This document shows, in pieces, positions 1-8,680 of a stretch of 64,000 bases of DNA (position 1 is its first letter; the number at the start of each line of letters is the position of its first letter). Source of the stretch: Olsenella_K absiana (lineage in GTDB: Bacteria > Actinomycetota > Coriobacteriia > Coriobacteriales > Atopobiaceae); assembly GCF_036408855.1 (NCBI RefSeq), contig NZ_JAZGJQ010000002.1, forward strand, positions 1-64,000, read 5' to 3'. A model generated the notes under the pieces. It was not told the origin of the DNA. It searched no databases and saw nothing but the letters and a program-made list of their open reading frames with translations. A program made the translations under genes and the position numbers.

Positions 1-582
1 GCCGATGACCTCGCGGTAGCCGTCCTCGTTCACGCCGATCGCGATGAGCACCGCGACGCTCTCGTAGGCCCCTCCCCAGTTCTTCTTGAGGTAGGTGCCG
101 TCGACGTAGACGTAGGGGTAGGCACAGGTCAGCGGCCTGGTCCTCCACTCCTCGACCTTCGCGAATGCCTTCTGGTTGAGGTTGGAGACGGTGCCCTTGG
201 ACACGGACGAGCCCCAGAGGATCTCGCTCACGTCCTCGATCCTGCGCGTGGAGACGCCGGCCAGGTACATCTCCATCATGGCCTCCTCCACCGAGCTCTC
301 GCGCCTACGGTAGCGCTCGATGATCTGGGTCGTGAAGGTCGCGCCCCTGAGCTTGGGGACGCTCAGCTCGAGCTCCCCGGCACCCGTGACCAGCCGGCGC
401 CTGTAGTGGCCGCTGCGGTAGGCCTGGCGCTCGTCGGTGCGCTCGTAGCGCCCGGCGTTCACGAGCTGGTCGGCCTCCTCGTCGAGCAGCGCGTTGATGG
501 TCTCCTGGACGGTGGAGAGCACCAGCTTCCCGACGTAGCCCTTTATAGCCTCGTCGTCGAATGATACGATTTCATGTGGCAT
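1..582 (-). CDS. IS256-family transposase, N-terminal 194 residues
   Basis: DDE transposase that moves the element. The start is the ATG at 582-580, preceded by AAGGAG with seven bases of spacing; the frame is open to base 1, so the C-terminus is missing. The protein begins MPHEIVSFDDEAIKGY and contains the family's zinc-free N-terminal region, then a block with YVDGTYLKKNWGG near residue 165, which holds the first catalytic Asp of the mutator fold (DGTYLK in this family). The remaining D and E of the triad lie beyond the edge. No frameshift is visible in this part, so the element may be active. It sits in the 3' end of the sucrose hydrolase gene. Confidence 0.88.
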   Translation of the reverse strand, partial: MPHEIVSFDDEAIKGYVGKLVLSTVQETINALLDEEADQLVNAGRYERTDERQAYRSGHYRRRLVTGAGELELSVPKLRGATFTTQIIERYRRRESSVEEAMMEMYLAGVSTRRIEDVSEILWGSSVSKGTVSNLNQKAFAKVEEWRTRPLTCAYPYVYVDGTYLKKNWGGAYESVAVLIAIGVNEDGYREVIG

Positions 583-647
583 GGCCCCGCTCCTTCGGCA
601 GTTGGTTTTGTTTGGCGACTTACCATCCTACCGTCAGCGGGGCCATG
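580..647 (-). promoter_or_regulatory. Inverted repeat able to hide the transposase start
   Basis: A 12-base perfect inverted repeat (580-591 with 636-647) brackets the transposase ribosome binding site and covers its ATG. In a transcript reading in from outside, the hairpin would bury the start. Such structures are known in other insertion sequences as protection against read-through expression. Its function here is inference. Confidence 0.45.
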
Positions 648-704
648 TCCCTGTCGCGGGACTGGGTCTATTCGGTTCTCAACATTTGCGAAAGAAACTG
701 TACG

Positions 705-1790
705 TCATCCCCGGAGGCCGCGGCGCAGGGCGCAGAGCTCCCTGACCGGGCGCTGGCGCACGCGTCCGCCCTCGGAGGTGACCTCGCGCGGGAGAGTGAG
801 GCAGTGCTGCCAGCCGTCCGCGACGGTGGGGTTCACGTAGCCCTCCTCGTCCGGCATGCCCATCCAGCCGACGAGGATCTGCCGGCCGTCGTCGGCGAGG
901 AAGGTCTGCGGGGCGTAGAAGTCGAAGCCGGCGTCCCAGAGCGAGAAGGCGCCGAGCTCGCAGGAGGACGCGACGTCTCCCGCAAGCTCGAAGAAGCCGG
1001 ACTGGTAGACGTTGCGGCGCCCCCAGTCGCCGCCGGAGAGCCCCTGCGGCGAGACCGAGAGCAGCCGGGCGACGCCGTCCGGGCGCACGGGGTCTGCGAG
1101 CTCGAGGTAGTCGGGGCACTCCCACATGTAGCCGAAGGGCCGCTCCGTGGTGACGCGGTTCACGAGCCGCCAGCGCTCGAGGTCGGGCGAGGAGAACACA
1201 AGCACCTCGCCCACGTCGTCTGCGCGGCGGGCCCCCTGGACCATGAGGTAGGAGTCGCCGCGGCGCCAGACCTTGGGGTCGCGCACGTGCTCGGTGTCGT
1301 CGGCCGGGTAGTCCGCGTTGCCCATGACCGCGTGGCGGCGGGAGAGGGTCACGCCGTCCGCGCAGGTGGCGCGCACCGTGTTGGCCTCACGGCCGGAGGT
1401 CACGTAGTCGTAGGACTCGTCGTCGATCAGCTTCACGTTGCCCGTGTAGAAGACCTCCATGGCGTCGTCCTCGACGAGGGCGCAGCCCGAGTAGGCGCCC
1501 GAGACGTCAAAGGGCTGGTCGGGGAAGACGGCGACGCCGAGGTAGTCCCACGAGAGGAGGTCTCGGCTCACGCTGTGCCCCCACATCCTGGCGCCGGAGC
1601 CGTCCGCCGAGAAGGGCGCGTACTGGAAGAAGGCGTGGTAGGCGCCGCGGTACTGGCAGAGCCCGTTGGGGTCGTTGAGCCAGCCCACCGGGGGCATGAG
1701 GTGGAGGCGCTGGGCGAAGCGCCCCGGGCGGGCGCCCGCCTCCGCGATCCTGCGGAGCCTGTCGAGGTCTCGGGCGAGCGGGGTGGTCAT
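705..1790 (-). pseudogene. scrB: GH32 sucrose-6-phosphate hydrolase, C-terminus cut off by the IS element
   Basis: Family 32 beta-fructofuranosidase that would split sucrose 6-phosphate delivered by the adjacent EII. The start at 1790 has GGAGG five bases upstream. The five-blade propeller and its active site are present: WLNDPNG with the nucleophile Asp40, the RDP motif at 170-172 and ECPDY with the acid/base Glu224. The frame ends after 361 codons at RGLRG, whereas family members are usually about 450-500 residues and carry a C-terminal beta-sandwich. The missing domain coincides with the IS256 end. The open frame could still make a shortened protein, but loss of function is the simpler reading. 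It is divergent from the LacI-type regulator, the usual arrangement of scr loci. Confidence 0.82.
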
Positions 1791-2005
1791 GGCGGCCTCC
1801 TTCGGGCGCGCGGGCGCGGCCCGCCCCCCTCGGGCAGGCGCTCGGACACCCCCATATTAGGGTCCGCCATCCCATGCGTGGCGCCTCTTGCTGAAATCGC
1901 GCGAAACTGCGGCGACGGAAAGTTACCCTAGGGGAAGCGCGCCCGGAGTGAGGTGGCAGACGGAGGGAAGGACCTCCTCGGGGCGCACGCGGAAGGGCAC
2001 ATCGC

Positions 2006-2998
2006 ATGGACATCAACACCATCGCCGCCATGGCGGGGGTCTCGCGCGCGACCGTGTCGCGCTTCCTGAACGACGGCTACGTCTCGGACGAGAAGCGCAG
2101 GCGCATCGCGGAGGTCATCGAGGAGACGGGCTACGTCCCCTCCCGCCAGGCGCAGACGCTGCGCACCGGCAAGACCGGGGTCGTCGGCGTCATCATCCCC
2201 AAGATCAACTCCGCCTCCATCTCCCGCATGGTGACGGGCCTCTCGGACGTGCTGGAGAAGGCGCGCTACCAGATCCTGCTCGCCAACACGGCAAACGAGG
2301 CGATGAGCGAGGTCGACTACCTCAAGCTCTTCGCCGACGGCGGCTCCGTGGACGGGATCATCCTCGTGGCGACCGTCCTCACCCCCGAGCATCTGAGGAC
2401 GCTCGGGGCCCTCTCGCTTCCGCACGTCGTCCTGGGGCAGCGGGTCGAGGGGCACCGCTGCGTCTACCACGACGACTTCCACGCCGTGCGCGACATCACC
2501 CTCCACGCCCTCGCGAACGGGAGCAGGCCCGCCTACCTCGGCGTCATGGAGGAGGACGTGGCCGCCGGGCACGACCGCCACGAGGGGTTCCTCTCGGCCT
2601 GCGCCGAGCGCGGTGCCACGCCCCTCGGCGAGGAGCTGCCGCGCTCGGAGTTCACGATCGAGGGGGGCTACCTCGCATGCGAGCGGCTCATCGACGCCCA
2701 CCCCGAGGTGGACACCGTCGTGTGCGCCACGGACCGCATCGCCGCCGGCGCTATGGCGTGCCTTCGGGAGTACGGCCGCGAGGTGCCGGCCGACGTGCAG
2801 GTGACGGGCCTCGGCGACTCCGACATCGCGCAGGTCATGACCCCCACGCTGACCACGCTGCACTACCACTTCCGCACGAGCGGCGCGGAGGCGGCCAGGA
2901 TGCTCCTGGACGCCATGGGCAAGGCGGAGGACCGCGCGCAGCGGGTGTGCATGAGCTACGAGATCTTCTCGAGGAACTCGACCCGCCGGAAGGCGTAG
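2006..2998 (+). CDS. scrR: LacI-family sucrose-locus repressor
   Basis: 330-residue LacI/GalR regulator. Residues 1-45 form the helix-turn-helix and hinge helix (DINTIAAMAGVSRATVSRF), and residues 55-325 a periplasmic-binding-protein-like sugar sensor domain. It lies between the divergent hydrolase and the downstream sucrose EII, so it most likely represses both and responds to a sucrose-derived sugar or phosphosugar. The ligand is inferred from context only. The 215 bases between it and the hydrolase hold both promoters; the 315 bases after it lead to the EII gene and contain a LacI-type operator. The start ATG at 2006 fits the usual LacI N-terminus. Confidence 0.85.
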   Translation: MDINTIAAMAGVSRATVSRFLNDGYVSDEKRRRIAEVIEETGYVPSRQAQTLRTGKTGVVGVIIPKINSASISRMVTGLSDVLEKARYQILLANTANEAMSEVDYLKLFADGGSVDGIILVATVLTPEHLRTLGALSLPHVVLGQRVEGHRCVYHDDFHAVRDITLHALANGSRPAYLGVMEEDVAAGHDRHEGFLSACAERGATPLGEELPRSEFTIEGGYLACERLIDAHPEVDTVVCATDRIAAGAMACLREYGREVPADVQVTGLGDSDIAQVMTPTLTTLHYHFRTSGAEAARMLLDAMGKAEDRAQRVCMSYEIFSRNSTRRKA

Positions 2999-3212
2999 GG
3001 CCGAGGAGGCGCCGGCCACGTGCCACCGGGCCGCGCGGGGGCGCCGGGCCCAGCGGGGGCGCCGGGTCCGGCGGCAGGACACCCCTGCCGTTCGGCGGGC
3101 CGTTCGTCTTCTTTACCGCTGAAGCCTCCACCGCCCGTGGTTTTATCATAACCGTCCGCCTTTTCGGTCCGCCTCCGTTCGTCCGTAGACACCCTGGCAT
3201 CTGACAATGGGA

Positions 3213-3226
3213 TGAGAACGATTTCA
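3213..3226. promoter_or_regulatory. LacI/CcpA-type operator before the sucrose EII gene
   Basis: TGAGAACGATTTCA is a near-palindrome around a central CG, with two mismatched base pairs out of seven, matching the general LacI-family operator form. It lies about 90 bases before the EII start. The rest of the 2999-3313 gap shows a GC-rich stretch (3000-3090), then a more AT-containing stretch (3110-3200) that probably includes the promoter; no clear -35/-10 pair was found. Confidence 0.5.
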
Positions 3227-3313
3227 CACGGGCTCGGCACCGTGCGGCGCGCCCGTGTCCCGCCCCGCTCCTTTCTGCGTGGCGGCCCGGCACCGGTCCA
3301 CAGAGGAGGACTC

Positions 3314-5371
3314 ATGGCACTCGACCACAGGCAGGCCGCCCAGGAGATCCTGGAGGCAGTCGGCGGGCCCGGCAACATCGTTTCCGCGGCCCACTGCGCG
3401 ACGCGCCTCCGCCTGGTCATCGCCGACAACTCCAAGATCGACAAGGACAAGGTCGAGAACGCCGCCGGCGCCAAGGGCAACTTCGAGGCCTCCGGCCAGC
3501 TGCAGATCATATACGGCACCGGCACGGTCAACAAGGTGTACGACGAGTTCATCAAGCTCGCGGGCGTCTCGGCCGCCTCGAAGGACGACGTCAAGCAGGC
3601 CGCGGCGCAGAAGGCCAACCCCTTCCAGCGCGCCATCAAGGCGCTCGGCGACGTCTTCGTCCCCATCATCCCCGCCATCGTCGCCTCCGGCCTGCTCATG
3701 GGCCTCACCGAGGGCATCAACAACGCCATGGGCGGCGCCCTCTCGACCGACGGCTGGTGGATCCTCGTCCACGCGTTCTCCAACGCCTCCTTCGTCTTCC
3801 TGCAGATCCTCATCGGCTTCTCCGCCGCACGCGTCTTCGGCGGCAACGAGTACCTCGGCGGCGTCATCGGCATGATCGCCAACCACACCGCCCTCATCAA
3901 CGCCTGGAGCATCCCGGGCGCGATCGAGAAGTTCGGTGGCTCCGCCTACCAGGTCGTCGGCTCCCAGGCTGCGGCGACGTGGCTCTCCGCCCAGACCGGC
4001 TCGGCGGTCACGGCGGCCGAGGCCACGTCGGACGCCATCATGGCGGCCGGCGGCATCCCGCAGGTCACGCTCTTCGGCGCCTACAACGTCACGCTCCAGG
4101 GCTACCAGGGTCACGTCATCCCCATCGTGATCGCCGTGTTCGTCATGTGCCTGATCGAGAAGTGGCTGCACAAGCACGTGCCAGACATGTTCGACCTCTT
4201 CGTCACGCCGCTCGTCACCGTCCTCGTCACCGGCACGCTGCTCCTGACCGTCATCGGCCCCGTCTTCTCGTTGGTGGAGAACGGCGTCATGTACGGCTTC
4301 CAGTGGCTGCTCTCCATCCCGTTCGGCCTGGGCGGCGCCCTGGTCGGCGCGATCTACCCGGCCACGGTCGTCCTCGGCGTGCACCACATGTTCAACGCCC
4401 TCGAGGCCACCCTCATCGCCAACACCGGCGTGGACAACTTCAACCCGATCATCTCCTGCTGCAACGTGGCGCAGGGCGCGGCCTGCCTGGCGGTCTTCGT
4501 GAAGACCAAGAGGATGAAGATGAAGGAGCTCGCGCTGCCCTCTGGCATCTCCGGCTTCCTCGGCATCACCGAGCCGGCGATCTACGGCGTCAACCTGCCC
4601 AACATGAAGCCCTTCGTCGCGGCCATGGTGGGCGCGGCGGTCGGCGGCGCCCTGAGCTCGCTGTTCGGTGTCGTCTCCATCGCCTACGGCATCACGGGCC
4701 TCTTCGGCTTCCTGATCACCACCGGCTACACCCTCCAGTACGCCATCTGCATCCTCGTCTCCGCCGGCGTCGCCTTCGGCCTCACCACCGTCCTATACCG
4801 CGACGACGCGGAGAGGGCCACCCCCGCGGAGACCACCCAGGTCGTGGCCGAGACCCAGGCGACCGCCAACCAGGCCGGCGCCATCGCCGAGGCCGCCAAC
4901 GACACCGAGCCCGTCCAGGTGGTCGCGGAGACGCTCGCCTCCCCCATGAGCGGCACCGCCATCGCCCTGTCCTCCGTCCCCGACCCCGTCTTCGCCTCCG
5001 AGGCGATGGGCAAGGGCGAGGCCGTCGAGCCGACCGAGGGCAAGGTGCTCTCCCCCGTGGACGGCACCGTCACCGTGCTGGCCGAGACCGGTCACGCCAT
5101 CGGCCTGCTTTCCGACGGCGGCGCCGAGGTCCTGATCCACGTCGGCATCGACACTGTGGAGCTCAGGGGCGCGCCGTTCTCCGCACACTGCAAGCTCGGC
5201 GACAAGGTCAGGAAGGGCGACCTGCTGATAGACGTCGACCTCGCGGCGGTCGAGGCCGCGGGCAAGCAGACCACCACGATGGTCGTCGTCACCAACACGG
5301 ACGCCTACTCCTCGGTCACGGGCGCAGACGGCCCCGTCACGGCCGGCGACCCCCTGGTCGAGCTCAAGTAG
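3314..5371 (+). CDS. scrA: Sucrose-type PTS transporter, EIIBCA fusion
   Basis: Imports and phosphorylates a sugar, most likely sucrose given the GH32 and LacI neighbours. The 685-residue protein has EIIB at residues 1-90 with phospho-Cys28 (AAHCATRLRL), the membrane EIIC at about 100-470, a hydrophilic linker at about 500-550, and EIIA at 560-685. EIIA has both histidines of the Glc family: His594 (GHAIGL) and phospho-acceptor His609 (IHVGIDTVEL). Having all three domains in one chain means only HPr is needed as donor. The start at 3314 is chosen for AGGAGG just upstream; an in-frame GTG/ATG 100 bases earlier would add sequence not found in the family. A strong hairpin follows the stop. Confidence 0.92.
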   Translation: MALDHRQAAQEILEAVGGPGNIVSAAHCATRLRLVIADNSKIDKDKVENAAGAKGNFEASGQLQIIYGTGTVNKVYDEFIKLAGVSAASKDDVKQAAAQKANPFQRAIKALGDVFVPIIPAIVASGLLMGLTEGINNAMGGALSTDGWWILVHAFSNASFVFLQILIGFSAARVFGGNEYLGGVIGMIANHTALINAWSIPGAIEKFGGSAYQVVGSQAAATWLSAQTGSAVTAAEATSDAIMAAGGIPQVTLFGAYNVTLQGYQGHVIPIVIAVFVMCLIEKWLHKHVPDMFDLFVTPLVTVLVTGTLLLTVIGPVFSLVENGVMYGFQWLLSIPFGLGGALVGAIYPATVVLGVHHMFNALEATLIANTGVDNFNPIISCCNVAQGAACLAVFVKTKRMKMKELALPSGISGFLGITEPAIYGVNLPNMKPFVAAMVGAAVGGALSSLFGVVSIAYGITGLFGFLITTGYTLQYAICILVSAGVAFGLTTVLYRDDAERATPAETTQVVAETQATANQAGAIAEAANDTEPVQVVAETLASPMSGTAIALSSVPDPVFASEAMGKGEAVEPTEGKVLSPVDGTVTVLAETGHAIGLLSDGGAEVLIHVGIDTVELRGAPFSAHCKLGDKVRKGDLLIDVDLAAVEAAGKQTTTMVVVTNTDAYSSVTGADGPVTAGDPLVELK

Positions 5372-5415
5372 GGGGCAGGCGGCACGGCTCAGGCCACGAC
5401 AGACCCAGGACGCGC

Positions 5416-5457
5416 GGGCGGCGAGAAGGAAGGGCTTCTCGCCGCCCGTCCTTATCC
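5416..5457 (+). terminator. Rho-independent terminator after scrA
   Basis: A perfect 13-base inverted repeat (5416-5428 with 5435-5447, six-base loop) is followed by GTCCTTATCC. Like other terminators in this window it has a GC-rich stem and a CTT-type tail rather than a long T run. Confidence 0.8.
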
Positions 5458-5547
5458 GCCGGCACGCTCCCGAGCCCTCGCCGCCCTTGCGGCGAGGGCC
5501 GTCCCGGGGCATCATGGGCGCGGCGACGACGAGGGACGGGGGCAGGC

Positions 5548-6705
5548 GTGACGGAGGCTTGGCGCGAGGCGGGGACGGTTGCGGGCGGCGAGGCGCCGGA
5601 GGGCGCCGGTCCGGCGGGCGCGCCCGCCCGCGGCACAGCGGCCGCCGGGGGTGCCGCAGCCGTCGGCAGCCCGCTCGTCGCGCGGCCGCTCGCGCTCCCC
5701 CGGTGCGGCCTCACCCTCCGCAACCGCCTCGTGATGGTGCCCGTGGCGACGGCCAAGGCCGACGCGGCGGGCCGGGTGACCGAGACCCTCTGCGAGCACT
5801 ACACGACGCGAGCGCGCGGTCGGCACCTGGGGCTCGTCGAGTGCGAGCACCACTTCGTCTCGCCCGAGGGCAGGGCGAACCCGCACCAGGCCTCGATATC
5901 GCGCGACTCCGACGTTGAGGGGCTGAGGCGCGAGGCGGCGGCCCTCCACGACTGCGACACCCCCGTCCTCGTGCAGCTGAGCCATGCGGGGTCGGCCGCC
6001 TCGAGCGCGCTCACGGGCATGCGCCCCATCGCGCCGAGCGAGCGGCTTGCCCCCGGGGCCAAGGTGGGCCACGAGCTGCCGCGCGTCATGGACGCGGACG
6101 ACATCGGGCGCGTGGTGGAGGCCTTTGCGCGGGCGGCGAGGAGGGCCAGGCTCGCCGGCTTCGACGGCGTCGAGGTCCACGCCGCGCATGGCTACCTGCT
6201 CGACCAGTTCTTCTCGCCCCTCACCAACCTGCGCGAGGACGCCTACGGCGGGGACGTGTTCGGCAGGCTGAGGATCACCCTCGAGGTGGTGGACGCCGTG
6301 CGCTCCGAGCTCGACGGGCGCATGGCGCTCTCCGTGCGGCTCGGCGGCTGCGACTACCGCCCCGGCGGAAACGAGATAGAGGACGGCGTCGAGGCCGCGC
6401 GGCTGCTCGAGGGGGCCGGCTGCGACCTTGTCTCCGTCTCGGGCGGCATGAACTACTACACGAGGATAGACACGTTGGAGCCAGGCTACTTCTCGGACCT
6501 CTCCACGCCGGTACGAGCGGCCGTGGGCGTCCCCGTGATCCTCGCCGGGGGCGTCCGGAGGATCGGCGACGCAGAGCGCCTCCTCGCGGACGGCGCCTGC
6601 GACCTCGTCGGGGTCGGGCGGGCGATCCTCAACAACGAGCGCTGGGCGGACGTGCAGTGGCGGCGGCTCGAGCGGGCGCACCAGGACGCCGGCCGCCGGC
6701 GCTAG
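5548..6705 (+). CDS. Old yellow enzyme family NADH:flavin oxidoreductase
   Basis: FMN-dependent oxidoreductase of the OYE/2,4-dienoyl-CoA reductase N-terminal TIM-barrel type, 385 residues from the GTG at 5548. The barrel starts at about residue 40 (LTLRNRLVMVPVAT), has the substrate-binding HAAHGYLLDQF segment near residue 210 and the phosphate-binding ILAGGVRR region near residue 330. The first 40 residues are Ala/Gly/Pro-rich and unlike the family, so translation may begin later. It lacks the second flavin/NAD domain of dienoyl-CoA reductase. The substrate is unknown; a nitroreductase follows 108 bases downstream, suggesting a small electrophile-reducing pair. Confidence 0.82.
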   Translation: MTEAWREAGTVAGGEAPEGAGPAGAPARGTAAAGGAAAVGSPLVARPLALPRCGLTLRNRLVMVPVATAKADAAGRVTETLCEHYTTRARGRHLGLVECEHHFVSPEGRANPHQASISRDSDVEGLRREAAALHDCDTPVLVQLSHAGSAASSALTGMRPIAPSERLAPGAKVGHELPRVMDADDIGRVVEAFARAARRARLAGFDGVEVHAAHGYLLDQFFSPLTNLREDAYGGDVFGRLRITLEVVDAVRSELDGRMALSVRLGGCDYRPGGNEIEDGVEAARLLEGAGCDLVSVSGGMNYYTRIDTLEPGYFSDLSTPVRAAVGVPVILAGGVRRIGDAERLLADGACDLVGVGRAILNNERWADVQWRRLERAHQDAGRRR

Positions 6706-6813
6706 CGACGCCAGGCGGCGGAGGGGCGCTCGCCGGCGGCAGGCTAGCGCGGCGGTATGCTGGGGTGAAGACGAACGCGACAAGGGCCCCGAGGGCCCGG
6801 ACGGGAGGACGGC

Positions 6814-7344
6814 ATGGACAAGGACTACCTCGACCTCGCACGCAGGCGCTTCTCGGTGAGGAGGTTCGACCAGCGCCCCGTGGAGCCTAAGAAGCTGGAG
6901 AAGGTCCTGGAGGCCGGGCGCATCGCGCCCTCAGCCTGCAACAACCAGCCGGTCGTGGTCTACGTGGTGCAGTCGCCGGAGGCGCTCGCGCGCCTGCGCG
7001 GGGCGACGCGCATGGCCTTCGACGCCCCCGTGGTGCTCGCTGTGTGCTGCGACCTGTCACGGGTCTACCACAACAGGCACGAGACCCTGTACGAGGACTA
7101 CACCACGCGAGAGATGGACGCCTCGATCGCCTGCGACCAGATGATGATGGAGGCGACCGACCTGGGGCTGGGGACCCTCTGGGCCCGCGGCTACGACACG
7201 CGCGAAGTTGCCGACGCCCTGGGGACGCCAGAGGGCATCGTGCCCGTGTGCCTGCTCGACCTCGGCTACCCCGCAGAGGGTGCAGTCCCCAGCCGTCACC
7301 ACGAGGACCGAAGGCCCCTGGAGCAGATGGTCGTGAGGATCTAG
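6814..7344 (+). CDS. Nitroreductase-family FMN protein
   Basis: 176-residue nitroreductase fold protein, probably an FMN homodimer reducing nitro- or quinone-type compounds with NAD(P)H. The N-terminal RRRFSVRRFD and the SACNNQP segment (about residues 33-40) are the FMN phosphate and ring contacts of the family, and the C-terminal IVPVCLLDLGYPAE is the conserved strand and loop. The start ATG at 6814 has GGGAGG upstream. Its last four bases overlap the convergent Nudix gene. No specific substrate can be read from the sequence. Confidence 0.87.
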   Translation: MDKDYLDLARRRFSVRRFDQRPVEPKKLEKVLEAGRIAPSACNNQPVVVYVVQSPEALARLRGATRMAFDAPVVLAVCCDLSRVYHNRHETLYEDYTTREMDASIACDQMMMEATDLGLGTLWARGYDTREVADALGTPEGIVPVCLLDLGYPAEGAVPSRHHEDRRPLEQMVVRI

Positions 7345-7970
7345 CGGCGCGCCGCCCCCGGGGCGCCGCCGGCAACGAGCAGGTAGGCGTCGGCCACAAT
7401 CCGCGCGTGGTCGAAGGCGAAGCCCCCGCCCCGCACGGCGCGCGCCTGCGGCCTGCCCGTGACCGGGGTGCGCCCGACTTCGAACTCGCTGGTCAGGACC
7501 GTGTCGCCCGCCGTGCAGGCGATCCGGCCGCGACCCGCCCCGAGGGAGGCCTCGACCGAGAACCACCGCGCGTCCGCCGCGTCGTCGCCGGCGCGTGCGA
7601 TCCTGCCATCGGCGTCCAGGGCGACGAAGGCCTCGGAGACGACCCAGCCGCGCGGGTCGCGTCCGGGGTCGCTGTAGAGGCCGACGGGCTCGAGCGCAAG
7701 CCCGCTGACGCCCGTCTCCTCGACGAGCTCGCGCGCCGAGGCCTCCCGCGCGGTCTCGCCGGGGCTCACGAACCCGCCGGGGAGCGCCCAGCGCCCCAGG
7801 TAGGGGTGGCCGCCGCGCCTGACGAGCAAGATCTCGAGCGCGCCCTCCGGGGTGCGCCTGAACACGCAGTTGTCCGCCGTGAGCGACGGGCGCGGGTAGT
7901 CCTTGGGGGTGTAGCGCGCGAGGAACTCCTCCTCGGTGAGACCGTTCTTGTCGACCAGCGGCTCCGTCAT
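7341..7970 (-). CDS. Nudix hydrolase
   Basis: 209-residue Nudix hydrolase. The Nudix box runs from Gly66 to Val88 with the pattern G-x5-E72-x7-R80-E81-L-x-E84-E85-x-G87. The N-terminal segment TPKDYPRPSLTADNCVF and the long C-terminal region resemble ADP-ribose or NrtR-type Nudix proteins, but no winged-helix DNA-binding part is evident. The substrate is therefore open. It follows the HIT gene by 37 bases on the same strand, so the two nucleotide hydrolases are probably co-transcribed. Confidence 0.85.
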   Translation of the reverse strand: MTEPLVDKNGLTEEEFLARYTPKDYPRPSLTADNCVFRRTPEGALEILLVRRGGHPYLGRWALPGGFVSPGETAREASARELVEETGVSGLALEPVGLYSDPGRDPRGWVVSEAFVALDADGRIARAGDDAADARWFSVEASLGAGRGRIACTAGDTVLTSEFEVGRTPVTGRPQARAVRGGGFAFDHARIVADAYLLVAGGAPGAARR

Positions 7971-8007
7971 GGGCCTGCCTCCCTACCTGATGCATACGCC
8001 TGTCTCC

Positions 8008-8412
8008 CTACAGCCGGCGCCCGTCCTCGTCGTAGAAGCGCGCGGCGTTCGCGGCTGACGGCCCCCAGTCCTGCAGCTCGGGGCTCGGCATCCTGCCACC
8101 CCCGAGGACGTGGAGGTGCAGGTGGCGGACCGTCTGGCCGCCGTCCACGCCGGTGTTGACCTGGAGGCGGTAGCCCCGCTCGAGGCCCTTCTCGCGCGCC
8201 AGGTCCGCCGCGACCCTGAGGCAGCGGCCGAGGACCTGCTCGGGCACGTCGTCGTCCAGGCCGTCGTAGTGCTGCTTGGGGACGACGAGCACGTGGACGG
8301 GCATGAAGGGGTGGATGTCCTCGAACGCGACGACGAGGTCGTCCTCGTAGAGGACCGTCGCGGGCGACTCGTGTCGCGCGATCCTGCAGAAGACGCAGCT
8401 CTCCTTTTGCAT
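8008..8412 (-). CDS. hinT: HIT-family nucleotide hydrolase (HinT-like)
   Basis: 134-residue histidine-triad protein, a purine nucleoside phosphoramidase-type enzyme. The active-site triad is His97-Leu-His99-Leu-His101 in RHLHLHVLGGG, and the N-terminal CVFCRI is the zinc-type Cys pair often seen in HinT. The start at 8412 has AGGAG at good spacing; an open frame continues upstream but lacks family similarity. The 268-base gap to the divergent helicase holds promoters for both. Confidence 0.9.
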   Translation of the reverse strand: MQKESCVFCRIARHESPATVLYEDDLVVAFEDIHPFMPVHVLVVPKQHYDGLDDDVPEQVLGRCLRVAADLAREKGLERGYRLQVNTGVDGGQTVRHLHLHVLGGGRMPSPELQDWGPSAANAARFYDEDGRRL

Positions 8413-8576
8413 GGTTTTCTCCTGACTCCCGGACGGGGGACGCGCCCGCGCCTTCGGTATGCGGGGCGGCTCGGAACTCGCCCCATCGTAGCAGCCCGCG
8501 GCTGCGGGCGGGCGCTGCGCGTCGGGGCGGCCCGCGGCGGGCTGCCTGCGCATTGGGTAGAGGATGCGCCGCCGGG

Positions 8577-8604
8577 CGGACAGGCGGGCGCGTCCCGCTA
8601 GAAT
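8577..8604 (+). promoter_or_regulatory. Candidate sigma-70 promoter of the DUF3516 helicase
   Basis: CGGACA (8577-8582, four of six matches to the -35 consensus), a 16-base spacer, then TAGAAT (8599-8604). The position about 76 bases before the helicase ATG is suitable. In this GC-rich genome a TAnnnT hexamer shortly before genes recurs, for example TACAAT at 42557 before tpx. Confidence 0.4.
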
Positions 8605-8680
8605 AGACAGTCCGGCGCGTCCCAGCTGCCGGGACCTGGCCCCGCGCAACCCGTGCGGGGGTGCACCGAAAGGCAGCCAC

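Larger units (their letters stand above)
1..703 (-). mobile_element. IS256-family insertion element, right part (truncated by window edge)
   Basis: The segment carries the N-terminal part of an IS256/mutator-type transposase followed by about 120 bases of non-coding end sequence. The outer end is placed at roughly 695-703 because the neighbouring GH32 reading frame loses family similarity and stops at 705-707. The exact terminal inverted repeat cannot be confirmed because the other end lies outside the window. The boundary is an inference. Confidence 0.75.

Noticed and set aside
1840..1930. Operator for the LacI-type regulator in front of the sucrose hydrolase
   Set aside because: A TCGCGCGA core is visible near 1897, but the flanks are not symmetrical, so a site could not be supported.
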